From Nematostella vectensis (Eukaryota > Cnidaria > Anthozoa > Actiniaria > Edwardsiidae): DNA of 64,000 bases. Below, piece after piece: positions 37,401 to 48,600 of the stretch. A model generated the notes under the pieces. It saw only the letters and a program-made list of their open reading frames with translations. It searched no databases and was not told the origin of the DNA. The stretch covers positions 2,789,501-2,853,500 of the forward strand of contig NC_064035.1 in the NCBI RefSeq assembly GCF_932526225.1, written 5' to 3'. Both the position numbers and the translations under genes were made by a program. Numbering within the stretch: position 1 is the stretch's first letter; each line of letters starts with the position of its first letter.

Positions 37401-40400
37401 GACCTTGGATTTCCATATGCCATCTATTCCTGTACCTTGGATATCTATATGCCATCTATTCATGTACCTAAGATATCCTTATGCCATCTATTTCTGTACC
37501 TTAGATATCCATATGCCATCTATTCCTGTACCTTGGATATCCATATGCCATCTATTCCTGTATCTTAGATATCCATATGCCATCTATTCATGTACCTAAG
37601 ATATCCTTATGCCATCTATTTCTGTACCTTAGATATCCATATGCCATCTATTCCTGTACCTTGGATATCCATATGCCATCTATTCCTGTACCTTGGATAT
37701 CCATATGCCATCTATTCCTGTACCTTGGATATCCATATGCCATCTATTCCTGTATCTTAGATATCCATATGTCATCTATTCCTGTACCTTGGATATCCTT
37801 ATGCCATCTATTTCTGTACCTTAGATGTCCATATGCCATCTATTCCTGTACCTTGGATATCCATATGCCATCTATTCCTGTATCTTAGATATCCATATGA
37901 CATCTATTCCTGTACCTTGGATATCCATATACCATCTATTCCTGTACCGTAGATATCCATATGCCATCTATTCCTGTACCTTATATATCCATATGCCATC
38001 TATTCCTGTACCTTGGATATCCATATGCCATCTGTTCCTGTACCTTCGATATCCATATGACATCTATTCCTGTACCTTGTATATCCATATGCCATCTATT
38101 CCTGTACCTTGGATATCCATATGACATCTATTCCTGTACCTTGGATATCCATATGAAATCTACTCCTGTACCTTAGATATCCATATGCCATCTATTCCTG
38201 TACCTTAAATATCTATATGCCATCTATTCCTGTACCTTGTATATCCATATGCCATATATTCCTGTACCTTGGATATCCATATGCCATCTATTCCTGTACC
38301 TTAGATATCTATGCCATCTATTCCTGTACCTTGGATATCAATATGCTATTTATTCCTGGGCCTTAGATATCCATATGCCATCTATTCCTGTACCTTAGAT
38401 ATCTATGTTATCTATTCCTGTACCTAATATATCCTTATGCCATCTATTCCTGTACCTTGGATATCCATATGCCATCTATTCCTGTACCTTGGATATCCAT
38501 ATGCCATCTATTCCTGTACCTTGGATATCATTATGCCATCTATTCCTGTACTTTAGATATCCATATGCCATCTATTCCTGTACCTTGATATCCATATGCC
38601 ATCTATTCCTGTACCTTGGATATCCATATGCCATCTATTCCTGTACCTTGGATATCCATATGCCATCTATTCCTGTACCTTGGATATCATTATGCCATCT
38701 ATTCCTGTACTTTAGATATCCATATGCCATCTATTCCTGTACCTTGGAATACTATTCCTTGCATGGCCTTAGATTCCCAGACACCATCACTTTCTTTATG
38801 TTCGATGCCCAGATACTATTCCTTGCATGGCCTTAGATACCCGACACCATCACTTTCTTTATGTTCGATGCCCAGATACTATTCCTTGCATGGCCTTAGA
38901 TACCCTGACACCATCACTTTCTTTATGTTCGATGCCCAGATACTATTCCTTGCATGGCCTTAGATACCCTGACACCATCACTTTCTTTATATTAGACACC
39001 CAGATACTATTCCTTGCATGGCCTTAGATACCCTGACACCATCACTTTCTTTATCTTTGACATCCAGATACTATTCCTTGCATGGCCTTAGATACCTAGA
39101 TCTTATCTTAGATGCCCAGATACTATACCTTCCATTGCCTTAGATACCCTGACACCATCACTTTCTTTATATTAGACATCCAGATACTATTCCTTGCATG
39201 GCCTTAGATACCCTGACACCATCACTTTCTTTATATTAGACACCCAGATACTATTCCTTACATGGCCTTAGATACCCTGACACCATCACTTTCTTTATCT
39301 TTGATGCCCAGATACCATTCCTTGCATGGCCTTAGATACCCTGACACCATCACTTTCTTTATCTTAGATGCCCAGATCTTATTCCTTGCATGGCCTTAGA
39401 TGCCAAATACCATCACTTTCTTTATCTTAGATGCCCAGATATAATTCTTTGCATGGTCTTAGATGCCAAATAGAGACAGACGACATCAACCCATACATTC
39501 ACAGATTGTAAAATCAAGTTATTTACCTGTCTTTAAGGCAATCCACTTGGTAAAGCAACGCCTGCTTTTCATTGTCAAGTTGGGCTATGGAGACCATGTT
39601 TTTTCTATATTTTTCTTCCAGATCATGTAGTGACTCCTGGTTAGAAATATAAAAAAGGATGCATCATGTAAGAATCACAAGGCCCTTGCTTTGGGTAGGA
39701 TTATTTCAAAGTAATTAAAGAGGCCATTCGCACCATCTTATTCTTTCTCAAGTCAAAGTCACACAAATCTGCATCTCCACTGACAAATTCAATAAAAAAA
39801 TTTAGCAGACTTCAATAATGATGATTATTTTGAAATAGACTGTTGTTTTTTCAAATCTAAAGCAGTAGTTGATTGTCATTCTTTACTGTGAAATACTGTT
39901 GGCACATTATGGTGCAAATTACCAACAAGCCTTAAAATCAATTTTACCTGGACGGATCGAAGTGCTTTTTCTGGCACCATTGGACCATTGGCCTCTGGGC
40001 ATTTCTGGTCATCTTTAGGGATGCTGGGACTTGCTCCAGAGGAGATGGAACGACCAATTGGTACCTGAGGTATAGAACAACGCAATGTCTAATCATACAC
40101 AAACAACTTCAAGACTCTGGAGGCATTAAAAACACAGTTCAAGTAATCAGACCAAGAGTTCAAGTTATATGGATAAGTTAAAAATATAATTTCAATTACT
40201 TAAATAAATAAATAAATCTGAAATGTTCGTGTAAAAATATTAGTACATTTATTCCCCCAAGGTAATATTTAGGTACTTTAGACAAAGACAAGCTATTGGG
40301 TTTCAAGTTGAGAAGAAAGAAAGGTTTCCTATCAATGAAGTGATAAAAAGAGCATTCATTCTAGATCTCAATAGGGCTTCTGGAATTACGTGCTTGTGTG

Positions 40401-43400
40401 GAAGTGCGTAATTTGGCTTTTTCATCGTAATCCGCATAATCCACAAATTTTCGCGTAATCCCACGTAATTCTGCTAAATTTTGAAAGAAAAATAATTTAA
40501 TTGCACAGCTGATGTATTCTTTTAGGGTTCTTACCTCTATTTCTCGTAAAAAAAGAAAGATATTCTTGGTAAGAGTGCGATATTTTGAACTGAATTTCGA
40601 AAACGAATAAAATGACTAGGAGTTCTTTGCTAAACCACGAAGGCCTAGGACTAACAATAAAATACCTTTTTTTAATTGGCTAGGAGCCAATGAAAACCTG
40701 CCTAAGATATTTTCACGCAAAAAATAACCTTTTCAAGTTATTTCGTGCTTTTCTTTGGTACAAATTGTAGATTGGGCGCAACAGTTGATATTCCGTGTAA
40801 TTTAGCACGTAATTCAGTAAAAAATCCCGCAAAATATTGATTTTTAAAGAAACTTGTATTGCAAAATCCCGCGTAATTTAGCATGTAATGATTGATTTTT
40901 CGAGTAAGTTAGCAAAGAATCCCATGGAATTTTGAGTTTTTTTCCGTGCAATTCCAGAAGCACTGTCTCATTAAAAATTGAACCTGCAATCTCTAAATAT
41001 CAGGTACAAAGCACAGAAAGAAAAGTTTATAAATGGAAAAATGCTCTACCCACCGGCGTAGCCAGGATTTTTAACAGGAGGGGGCCCCCTGGGACTTTCA
41101 CAGCATTTTCTCTTGTATTTTAGATAATGTCTCGTACATTTACTGTATTTTTGGCTGCTAAAAGGGGGGCGCAAGCCCCCCCTGGCTACGCCCCTGCTAA
41201 TTTCATGGGTTTGATTGACGACAGATTTATAAATGACTTTTTAAATAGTTCTATGGAGTGGTCCTAACCTTCTTCTTGCCAGAGCTGTCATCCACTTGAA
41301 ATTGTTTATCAAGCTCATCTTCGGCCTGTACAAGCAAAAAACAAGATTAAGTTTGTTTACAATAGACTCAGGAGGATGCATATACTACTCAAAGCCAGTG
41401 CAGGGGGGGGGGGGGGGGCATTTTCAGAAATTATAAGGAAATGACTGTAGGGGCATACCCATTAAGTCTCTGTATCATCCCCCCTCCCCCAATATTTTGT
41501 TCTTACAGTACAACCTTAGTCAATGTCTTAATTACTTGATCGATTAAGTTCAGTTTTGATACAATTTGATACTAGGGATTTCCTGGAAATCTGCTAAATA
41601 TTTACACTGATGCAGTTTTGGTTTTAACAGGCTCATATGAAATTTTACCTCTTTCTGTTGCCTCTCTAGTTCTTTCATGCGTATGGTCCGGGCTTCTGCT
41701 CTGGCTGCACGTTTAGATGCTAGTCTAGCCTCAGCCTGATAAAGAAAGAAAACAAGAACAAATCAAATAACTTTAGATACATTAAAATCTCAGCTTGCAG
41801 AGTTATTCCTTTCTATGTTACCCATGATAACCTGTGGTTTCAACACATGGATTTGCATGGTTAAACATTATATGAAATGGGTGTAGAGCTGAAGCAACTT
41901 TTTGCTACTACAAACTATTTATTATCAAAGACACCAAATCTTACCATGATTGTGTCTTCAATAATGAAAGATGACTATATAGGGGGAAGAAAGCATGTCA
42001 CTTAAATTGCTTTGCAATTGGAATGGGAATCTTTGTATAAAAGAAAATATGCCTTTTGTATGTGAAAGATTCATATAAGTAATAAACAGAAAAACTGCTA
42101 AATAACAACTAGAAACATTGTTTGCAAGACAAAAGAACAGACACCAGCACAGACAAGCATTTAAATACATAGCAAACCTCCATTGTCATGCTGATTTTAC
42201 TAGGAATCACTCCTTAGTCTAATCAGTCATGTACAAATGAAGAGAGAATTATTCAGCACAACTCAACCCCTAAGTCATTCCCATCCAAACTAATCTAGCC
42301 TCTATGTACAAGTTAATTTCCTAGTTATAAGTTGACAGTTGACCTTAGTAAATGGTGGTAATTTACTGATCTATTATTGCAAGGTCTCCTACAGGGCATC
42401 TTTATTACAAGTAAAAATAAAATTCTTAAGTTATTAGACAGCTAGGCAACAAATCTAGTCTGGTGGAACAGGAATACACCTTCTCTGCTTCACTGCATTC
42501 TTCCATAATTAAAATATTGGTAAAAAATATGCACATTAAAATAATGTTGCTTTTGTTTGTGGACAGTATTTAATAAATTTGCTATATGCAATTTTTAAAA
42601 TAAAAAAATATTTTGGTTTGTAAAAGTATTCCCAAGCCTTCTAAAAGATCTGTGTAACATTTAAGGGCTGTTGATCTTAGATATTCATAAGTTGTGATAA
42701 CAAATAGCATGCCTCATGATAAAATGCAAAGAATTCTTTGGGCTAATTTGATAATCCATTGCAAACACAGAATGTACTATAAAGAACTCGAAGTAAATTT
42801 GTACTTTCTATTCCAGAATACATTTTTTCAACAATGATCCATTCTTCCGTTAAACAGTTTATTCTAACTTACAACTCCTTCAATATGTCAAAACATGAAA
42901 ATGCACAAAATAGCAATTCTGTACTTAAAAGTACAGAATCATACAGAGATACTACAAAGGAAGAACAGATTAAGCCCTCTGGGTGAAAAATATGTGCCTG
43001 AGTGTGTCCTACAATAAATAATTGTCTTTCTATATAAAAAAGGTTATTGCTCAAATTATTTGATCCAACTGCCTTTCAAGATAGGTAACATCACAATGGA
43101 CGTACGACCCGAACACGAAGACACGAGAAAATTGTTCAGAAACATAGAACAATCTTTGGGAATTGCAGATTTGATATTTTTTATAATTTCTTACAAGCTA
43201 TAGAGAGATAATAACGCTTATCTATTTTTGCGTTCGATTGAAGGGTAGTGAAGTAAAACCGTCCAAAGCCCAGCCCACACTCCAGACGAACCGTTCACGA
43301 TACAAGATCAAATTTTAATGATTGCACACAAAATAAATTTGGCTGATGCAAATAATCTGAAGCAACAAAAACCCTTACTGTCAAAATATTATAATTAAAA

Positions 43401-43579
43401 CCAAAGGGGCTATAACAATAAAGATTTGACACACAAGAAATGCTATTTAGTTTACGATTCTATAGTTTAACTTGTGTAGTTGCTCTTACCTCACAAGCGA
43501 TCTGATTAAGTGCCTGGTCTTCAGAGGCAGACGATGCCGTCCTGGCTAGCCTGCCTCTCCTTGCTGCATGTGAAGCCAT
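28446..43579 (-). CDS. LRRFIP: LRRFIP1/2-like protein (leucine-rich repeat flightless-interacting protein)
   Basis: Fourteen GT-AG exons give a continuous 399-residue frame: 43579-43490, 41735-41649, 41325-41269, 40064-39948, 39636-39527, 37228-37168, 37079-36987, 36892-36787, 36457-36357, 36109-36019, 35927-35848, 29090-29037, 28910-28860 and 28547-28446. The N-terminus has [16 protein letters not shown] and [12 protein letters not shown], the family hallmark. Exon 5 ([28 protein letters not shown]) begins a long coiled coil. The end [16 protein letters not shown] matches the LRRFIP C-terminal helix. Known homologues bind Flightless-I and act in actin, Wnt and innate-immune signalling; the role here is inferred. 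The middle is Ser-rich and acidic. The intron between 35848 and 29090 is filled by a 40-bp minisatellite, and that between 39527 and 37228 by 32- and 64-bp arrays. LRRFIP1 and LRRFIP2 cannot be separated. Confidence 0.9.
29193..29565. mobile_element. TA-flanked MITE inserted in a minisatellite unit
   Basis: Begins CAGTGTGACCTGGATTTTACGA and ends with the inverted form TCGTAAAATCCAGGTTCCACTG, flanked by TA at 29191-29192 and 29566-29567. TA duplication and CAGT ends fit a mariner/pogo-superfamily MITE. Removing it conceptually joins CCTCATA to TAACCACACA, the sequence of a minisatellite unit. Confidence 0.85.
32234..32282 (-). pseudogene. Partial copy of an LRRFIP exon with its splice donor, copy 1
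   Basis: 49 bp matching the 3' end of the exon at 35848-35927 plus its GTGAGTACC donor, embedded in the minisatellite. It differs from the exon by one substitution (TTGTTGAG for TTGTCGAG) and loses similarity after TTTTATT. No acceptor is present. Confidence 0.9.
34701..34749 (-). pseudogene. Partial copy of an LRRFIP exon with its splice donor, copy 2
   Basis: Identical in layout to the copy at 32234 and shifted by 2467 bp, so it was carried by the higher-order duplication of the array. It shares the T substitution that separates both copies from the true exon. Confidence 0.9.
37360..38750. repeat. 32-bp minisatellite in an LRRFIP intron
   Basis: About 43 copies of a unit containing GGATATCCATATGCCATC and TATTCCTGTACCTT; the spacing between successive ATATCCATAT is 32 bp (38461, 38493). 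Variants (TTAGATATCC, CATTATGCC) alternate. Repetitive frames with SIPVPWIS or YAIYSCT are by-products. Confidence 0.95.
38751..39470. repeat. About 64-bp minisatellite next to the 32-bp array
   Basis: About 11 copies of a unit containing CAGATACTATTCCTTGCATG, GCCTTAGATACCCTGACACC and ATCACTTTCTTTAT; spacing 63-64 bp. It abuts the 32-bp array directly. The doubled period and shared phrase TATTCCT suggest possible common origin. Confidence 0.9.
40375..40961. mobile_element. Possible foldback element in an LRRFIP intron
   Basis: GCTTCTGGAATTACGTGC at the left is mirrored by GTGCAATTCCAGAAGC at the right, and the interior is full of related GCGTAATTTAGCA phrases. No coding frame is seen. Confidence 0.5.
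41051..41196. mobile_element. CAG...CTG foldback MITE, copy 3, in an LRRFIP intron
   Basis: Left end CACCGGCGTAGCCAGGATTT and right end CTGGCTACGCCCCTG, with the interior phrase TTAGATAATGTCTCGTACATT shared with the copies at 5816 and 12336. Flanks share only CTA, so the target duplication has decayed. Confidence 0.85.
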
Positions 43580-44720
43580 CGTGTCAGTGCCAAGGGATAT
43601 TATATGGAGGAAATCTGGTAGAATCGCTTGTTGTAAACTTGAGCAGTCAATGTGCCGGTGTAATAACTTGTCCCAATCTTACATCTGTTTACACCAAGTA
43701 AGCGACTATAGCACTGTGAGCCGGCTGTCTAGCATGTAACACAGTGTCTAGAGTGATGATTTTGCTTTGCTTACTTCGTGAAGTGATCTTAGAGCGATTT
43801 TAAAGGCTGTAGAATCTAGTATTTGCGAACGATTCCCAGCTTTCCGCCATGGTTGAATATCTACGGAATCCATCGACAAGCGAGTTAGCGCATGCGCCTA
43901 GACCGATAAGTGTGCACGCTGCCCGATAACAACAGGCTCAATCTTATATTAGCTGGGAGCGGAGCTCGAAAACCAAAGAAAAAATCGCGTCCCGGGGATG
44001 GATAGGCATAAGATCGTAGAGAATATGGTTACAGTAACAACTATTTTCAGGAGCGTAGTGAGGTTTTTTTTCGGTTCAGCGCCCGGTCACCGCCGGACTG
44101 GTATGCCTTGCCTACACTCCGGGACAAGTTCAAGAACGTATTTTATTTTAAGTTAGACGTGCATCATGAAGAGGAAATTTCAATGAAATCGATGTATCGA
44201 TACCGAGGATATTTTTTCATACATTTTACTTTACTGTATTCTAAATACCGTATACTCTTTATCTAGGAATGAGGGTTCCGTTGCGCACTCGCAGTTCTTT
44301 TTTTTTAGCTTTTGCGCCCAAACGACGGTGGAGGCAGGATGCCAATGATACAAAATGTATTATTATCCCGAAACTCCGAAAACAGTAATTTCCGTATAAA
44401 CCCACTAGCAGGCTATTCCGTTGTTGTTCATGATGGGAGGTCAGAGGCGGATTTTAGGGGTGGGCTGAGAGGGCCCCGGCAGCCCGATTTTCAGATATTT
44501 GGCTTCAAAACATCCTCAAATATATTATTTTTCTCGCGAGTGAAACGTTAGAGCAAAATACCCCTGGGTTTCAGAGGATGGCTTCAAAATAACAAGTGAT
44601 ATAAGGAAATACACGGAAGAACGTTGAATCCGGCCCCCTTCTATGAAACTCTTGCTTCGGCCCCCTCTTTTTTGGAGCTCCGAATATGCCGACAAACAAA
44701 TGTTTACTTACTACACCCAT
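43580..44720. other. LRRFIP 5' flank
   Basis: Contains the promoter region of LRRFIP, including a YY1-like TTTCCGCCATGG near 43845, and further left flank of the inserted element. No other gene is recognised. Confidence 0.5.
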
Positions 44721-44825
44721 GGGGGGGGACTGGGTACTTTCATAGACACCGAAACGCCCCTCCGGGCCTCCCAGCCCCATTTTAGGCTTGGGAGGTGCGC
44801 TGGGCCCCTCTGACCCCCCCCCCCC
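44721..44825 (+). repeat. Left terminal inverted repeat of the Maverick-like element (outer)
   Basis: Reads GGGGGGGGACTGGG, then TTTCATAGA, CGCCCCTCCGGGCCTCCCAG and GGCTTGGGAGG. The reverse complement of 53950-54070 has the same phrases in the same order over about 100 bp. Two more partial copies of the CCAGCCCCATTTTAGGCTTG module follow to about 44955. Confidence 0.8.
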
Positions 44826-44967
44826 TTCCCCCCCCCCCATCCCCCAGCCCCATTTTAGGCTTGGGAGGTGCGCTGGGCCCCTCCGACCCCCCCAGCCCCA
44901 TTCCAGGCTTGGGAGGCGCGGCGCGCCCCTCCGAGCCCCCCAGCCCCGTCTTATGCAGATGAGGCCC

Positions 44968-45085
44968 CGCGTAGATTGATAATTGCTAATTATCAATCTA
45001 CGTCGGGACCAATTCGCGTAGATTAATAATTGGCAATTATCAATCTACGTCGGGACCACCTCGCGTAGATAAATAATTAGCAATG
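44968..45085. repeat. Three 47-bp tandem units carrying near-perfect palindromes
   Basis: CGTAGATTGATAATT and its exact reverse complement flank a 3-base loop; a second unit 47 bp on differs by one base, and a third is partial. The units are separated by TCGGGACCA spacers. They lie between the outer and inner left termini of the element. Confidence 0.9.
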
Positions 45086-45129
45086 GTTAGCAATCATTAA
45101 TCCGCTGTCTATCAACACTCCGTAGGGTG

Positions 45130-45165
45130 GCGGGACTGGGGCCTTTCATAGAAACGAGTGGGAAC
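45130..45165 (+). repeat. Inner left terminus-like copy
   Basis: GGGACTGGGGCCTTTCATAGAA followed by ACGAGTGGGA matches the extreme right end (read as reverse complement) more closely than the outer left terminus does, but similarity stops after about 30 bp. It lies just upstream of the first gene of the element. Confidence 0.65.
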
Positions 45166-45214
45166 CTTGCAATTAGACCCCCGTCTGTCCTGTAGTATAC
45201 CGAGCATTCGAAGG

Positions 45215-45616
45215 ATGAAGTGCGGAAAAGATTACTGCGGGTGGCTAAAGGTTGGCCATGCAGACACGTGCGGCCAGAGGTGCATGGACACCTACTGCAA
45301 GATGCACCTCCAAAGGCTCCGTAAGGGCAGCCCCCTCGCCGTGCCGTGCAGGATCTGCGGCATGGGGACGCAGTCGGAGACGCGGTTGTGTCGCCCCTGC
45401 GGAGCGAATCGTGTAGGGCAGAGGATGCGCGGCACCGAGAGGCGCGCTCGGGAATGGTTCGCACTCGTCTTGTCTGACATCGCAGCCCGCGATACGGGCA
45501 ATTTGAGACTGGGTGGCACAAGGCATACCCAAACACTCGTCCCGCCGGCTGTGATACGGGCAATTAGAGACTGGGTGGCACAAGGCATACCCAAACACTC
45601 GTCCCGCCGGCTGTGA
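45215..45616 (+). CDS. Small cysteine-rich protein of the Maverick-like element
   Basis: About 90 residues are probably original, from the internal ATG at 45215. The sequence has many paired cysteines (CGKDYCGW, CGQRC, CRICGMGTQSETRLCRPCG) followed by a basic helix, which fits a zinc-binding protein. It is the first gene of the element and reads toward the replicase. I associate similar proteins with cnidarian Polinton-type elements from memory; the function is unknown. The C-terminus has been altered by a 62-bp tandem triplication that starts at 45491, so the last 40 or so residues are unlikely to be ancestral. Confidence 0.6.
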   Translation: MKCGKDYCGWLKVGHADTCGQRCMDTYCKMHLQRLRKGSPLAVPCRICGMGTQSETRLCRPCGANRVGQRMRGTERRAREWFALVLSDIAARDTGNLRLGGTRHTQTLVPPAVIRAIRDWVAQGIPKHSSRRL

Positions 45617-45658
45617 TACGGGCAATTAGAGACTGGGTGGCACAAGGCATACCCAAAC
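45491..45658 (+). repeat. 62-bp tandem repeat, three copies
   Basis: GATACGGGCAATT(T/A)GAGACT starts at 45491, 45553 and 45615. The length is not a multiple of three, so each copy shifts the frame. It joins the end of the Cys-rich gene to the start of the replicase. Confidence 0.95.
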
Positions 45659-48600
45659 ATGGACACCTACATAGAGGAGGTTCTCAATAGCATGCCTGAT
45701 AAAGAGGCGCCTGCCGTACTAGCAGGGCTGGTCCAGAACATCCTGGACTAGGACATCCCCGACGATGTCAAACACAAGCTGCTTAAGCCGCTCGTACCGG
45801 CGAAAGCGTGGACAGAGGAAGTCTGGCGCAAAAGGGCCCAGAGAGCTTAGACCCCGAGAAGTACTATTCTCTCTTCGTCGGCGGCGCCCATCTTCGGTTC
45901 CCAAGCGTGGATGCCACTCTTCGGGGCCAAGACATAAGCGCCGGTGTTTACCAGTAGATACGAGATCTTAGTGGAACAGGTGTCATTGCTCTAAAGCCGG
46001 TTATGCGGGGGCCTGATATTAATGACGATGGCTCGGTGTGGTGGGTCTCGCACGAGCGAGAGTCTCTGCGGGCAAACGCAGTGTTGCCACCGGTGCTCGA
46101 GATGGTGGACCCCGACCGGCGCTACAGACTCTTTACGGTCGTTGGTAAGGCCCCCGCAGAGCCATTTGCGCCAATCACAGAGGAGGAAGGGCGCTCGGAG
46201 CACAAGATCGGTGGGTCGTTAGTCAAAAGAGGGGGCCAAATCGCAGTCGGTGCCCTGGAAGGCATCGATGCGGGTATTTGGGAGAAAGGACGAGAGTACC
46301 TCGTCTACGTGAGATGCGAGCTTTGCCCTCTACCTGAGCAAAGTGGTGAGCGTGGGCCAATGTTTGAGCGAGAGGGGAGTGACGCCTTCGCTAACTGTGT
46401 TGTGAGCTATGTTGCCGACTTCTTGAGGAATCGCGGCACCTCGCGCTCCCTTGGTCTAACCAAGACACGAGGCAAGATCCTCGAGCGATTCGACAAGAAG
46501 CTGGCCACTACGGGATGCACCAAAGAAGACCTCTTTGAGATGGAAAAGAAGCTCGAGGTAAAGCTAGTAGCCGTGGACGCCCTGGGTAACGTCCTGTGGG
46601 ACTCGGGGAAGTACAAGACTAAGACGAGGATCACTATCCCTTGCCACAATAACCACGCCTGGGCGGAGCTTCCGACTGAACCACCTGCGATCGCAAGCGT
46701 CCACGGCCTAGACTTCGAGGCTGAGGGGGAGCTTCGTTCGTTATGTCAGGGGAAGGCAGCGCCTCGCGCTACCAGTGCCGCCACAAAAACGCGCGAGGCA
46801 AAAGTGCGAGAGGTGCTCATTCGCTTTATAAACAGGGCGATCCCCAGTAGCACGAGGATCTGGCTGTGTGGGCGCGTTATAGTCACGCACGAAGGCAAAC
46901 TGTACCGATGGGGACAAGACGGATGGGCTATCGACAGGGCGTTAACAGAAGAGACTGGATATGATCCTCAATGGCTCCCTGATGACCACCCAGCCTACCA
47001 AGAGTACACCGAAGCTACGCACTCGATGGGCGGTGCAATAGGGTATCGCTTGAAGAAGTGGACCCAAACGGAGAACATCAGGCCAACGTCTCTTAAATAC
47101 AGGGACGTCTGGCGAGCGGCGCAGGTTGGGTCCAAAGTGTGAAATAGCAAGGAAAACTTAGGGGCGCAGCCTCATGCGCACATCGACATGCGTGCGGCGT
47201 ACCTAGGATGCGAGGACAGTGTCTTCGGCGGCGCCTCGGACGCCATTGATCTGGTACGGAAATACGGCTTCCCTACGAACGTGTATCGCATCGCGGATGT
47301 TGTGGGACGGCCATTGAGCGAGGTTCTTCAACTAACCGGGGCCATTCAGCTGGCCGAGTGGGAGTTCTCTGAGGCCTGCCAGCCCTACACTTCTGGGAGG
47401 GTGGGGCAGCACCTAGAGCAAAACGAGGGCTGGATCACCACGCCAGAGCTCAAGGACCTGTTAGACTCGGGTGACCTCGTCATGGCCACGGCGAGGGAGG
47501 TGTTGTATAGCGTCGGAAAAAAGGACTCCATCAAGTTCCCCCACTCCATCGAGTGCCGCCCCGGCGCCGAAGACTCGCAGTACCCTGAGGGTCGAGATCT
47601 CGCTGTCCATTTCGTAGGCAAGTGCGCTCGCCACGGCGACGAGTCCTCGATCGTAGTCCGCGACCGTGAGGAAGCCGCGTATCTGATAAACCTCCTTGCG
47701 GGCACCGACCACTTACTTAACTTCGAGCATGCCGACGGGGCTCATCTGATCCAACACAAAAACGGTGTCCGGCGCTCACAATGGTACCATATCAGGGCCT
47801 TCGTCTTGGCGTACACAAACATAGCGTTGCGACGCATGTTGAGGCGGATCCCTCGCGAAGACGTCCTCCGAGTGTGCACAGATGCAATATACGCAAAGGC
47901 GGTGCCCAGTGGTGTAAAGCACGTGGAGCGAAATCCGAGGTATGGAGAGTGGCGCCACAAGAAACCTGGGTACGAGTGGCGACCCGAAGCGGCTTGGGGT
48001 CCGAAGAAGTCGGGGAGCTTGGCTAGGGAGCCAAGCACTGCGTCTGCCGTGCGATCTAGTGGCCGCAACCGCTGCAAAGATGCATCTAGCCGGCCAAGGA
48101 GGATCGGGGAAGACCGAGTGGGCGGTGAGCATGTTCCGTGGCCGCAACGTTGTGGTGCTCACCCCCGAGAACGACCTCGCCCACGACCATCGCAACAACC
48201 CGCGCCTCGCGGTTAAGGCTCAAACCTACCACCACTACCTCTGCATACCAGCGGAGAAGCCGATAGAGGAGTGGAGACCTCCCGAGCTGGGGCACAGACT
48301 CGACCGTCCCGCAGAAGTAATCATCATTGACGAGTGCTGTCGGGTACAGACTGAAGTGCTACGCGCCATCCTAGGGTATCTCGCCACGCGGCCGTGTCAG
48401 GTAGTGTGTTGTGGCGACTATGGGCAGGTCCCGCCCTGGGGAGATAAAGAGGGGCCTCACGATATGCTCAAGGAGTAGGCACAAGGGAACATCCGCTGGT
48501 TCGAGTCAGACTACCGCTGCCTTGCCTGTGTGAAGACTGCGGAAAGCCGTACAGTACATGCGACTGCGGCTCTGCCGCGCCCTCCTCCAGGCTCCGAAAC

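Noticed and set aside
37137..39027. Frames with repeated SIPVPWIS / YAIYSCT / DTITFF segments
   Set aside because: By-products of the 32- and 64-bp arrays in an LRRFIP intron.
44571..44996. Gly/Pro-rich frames at the left end of the element
   Set aside because: Composition follows the G- and C-rich terminal repeats; no domain.
45087..48198. Minus-strand frames opposite the Cys-rich and replicase genes
   Set aside because: They are antisense to clearly recognisable helicase and polymerase motifs; GC-rich sequence leaves long shadow frames.
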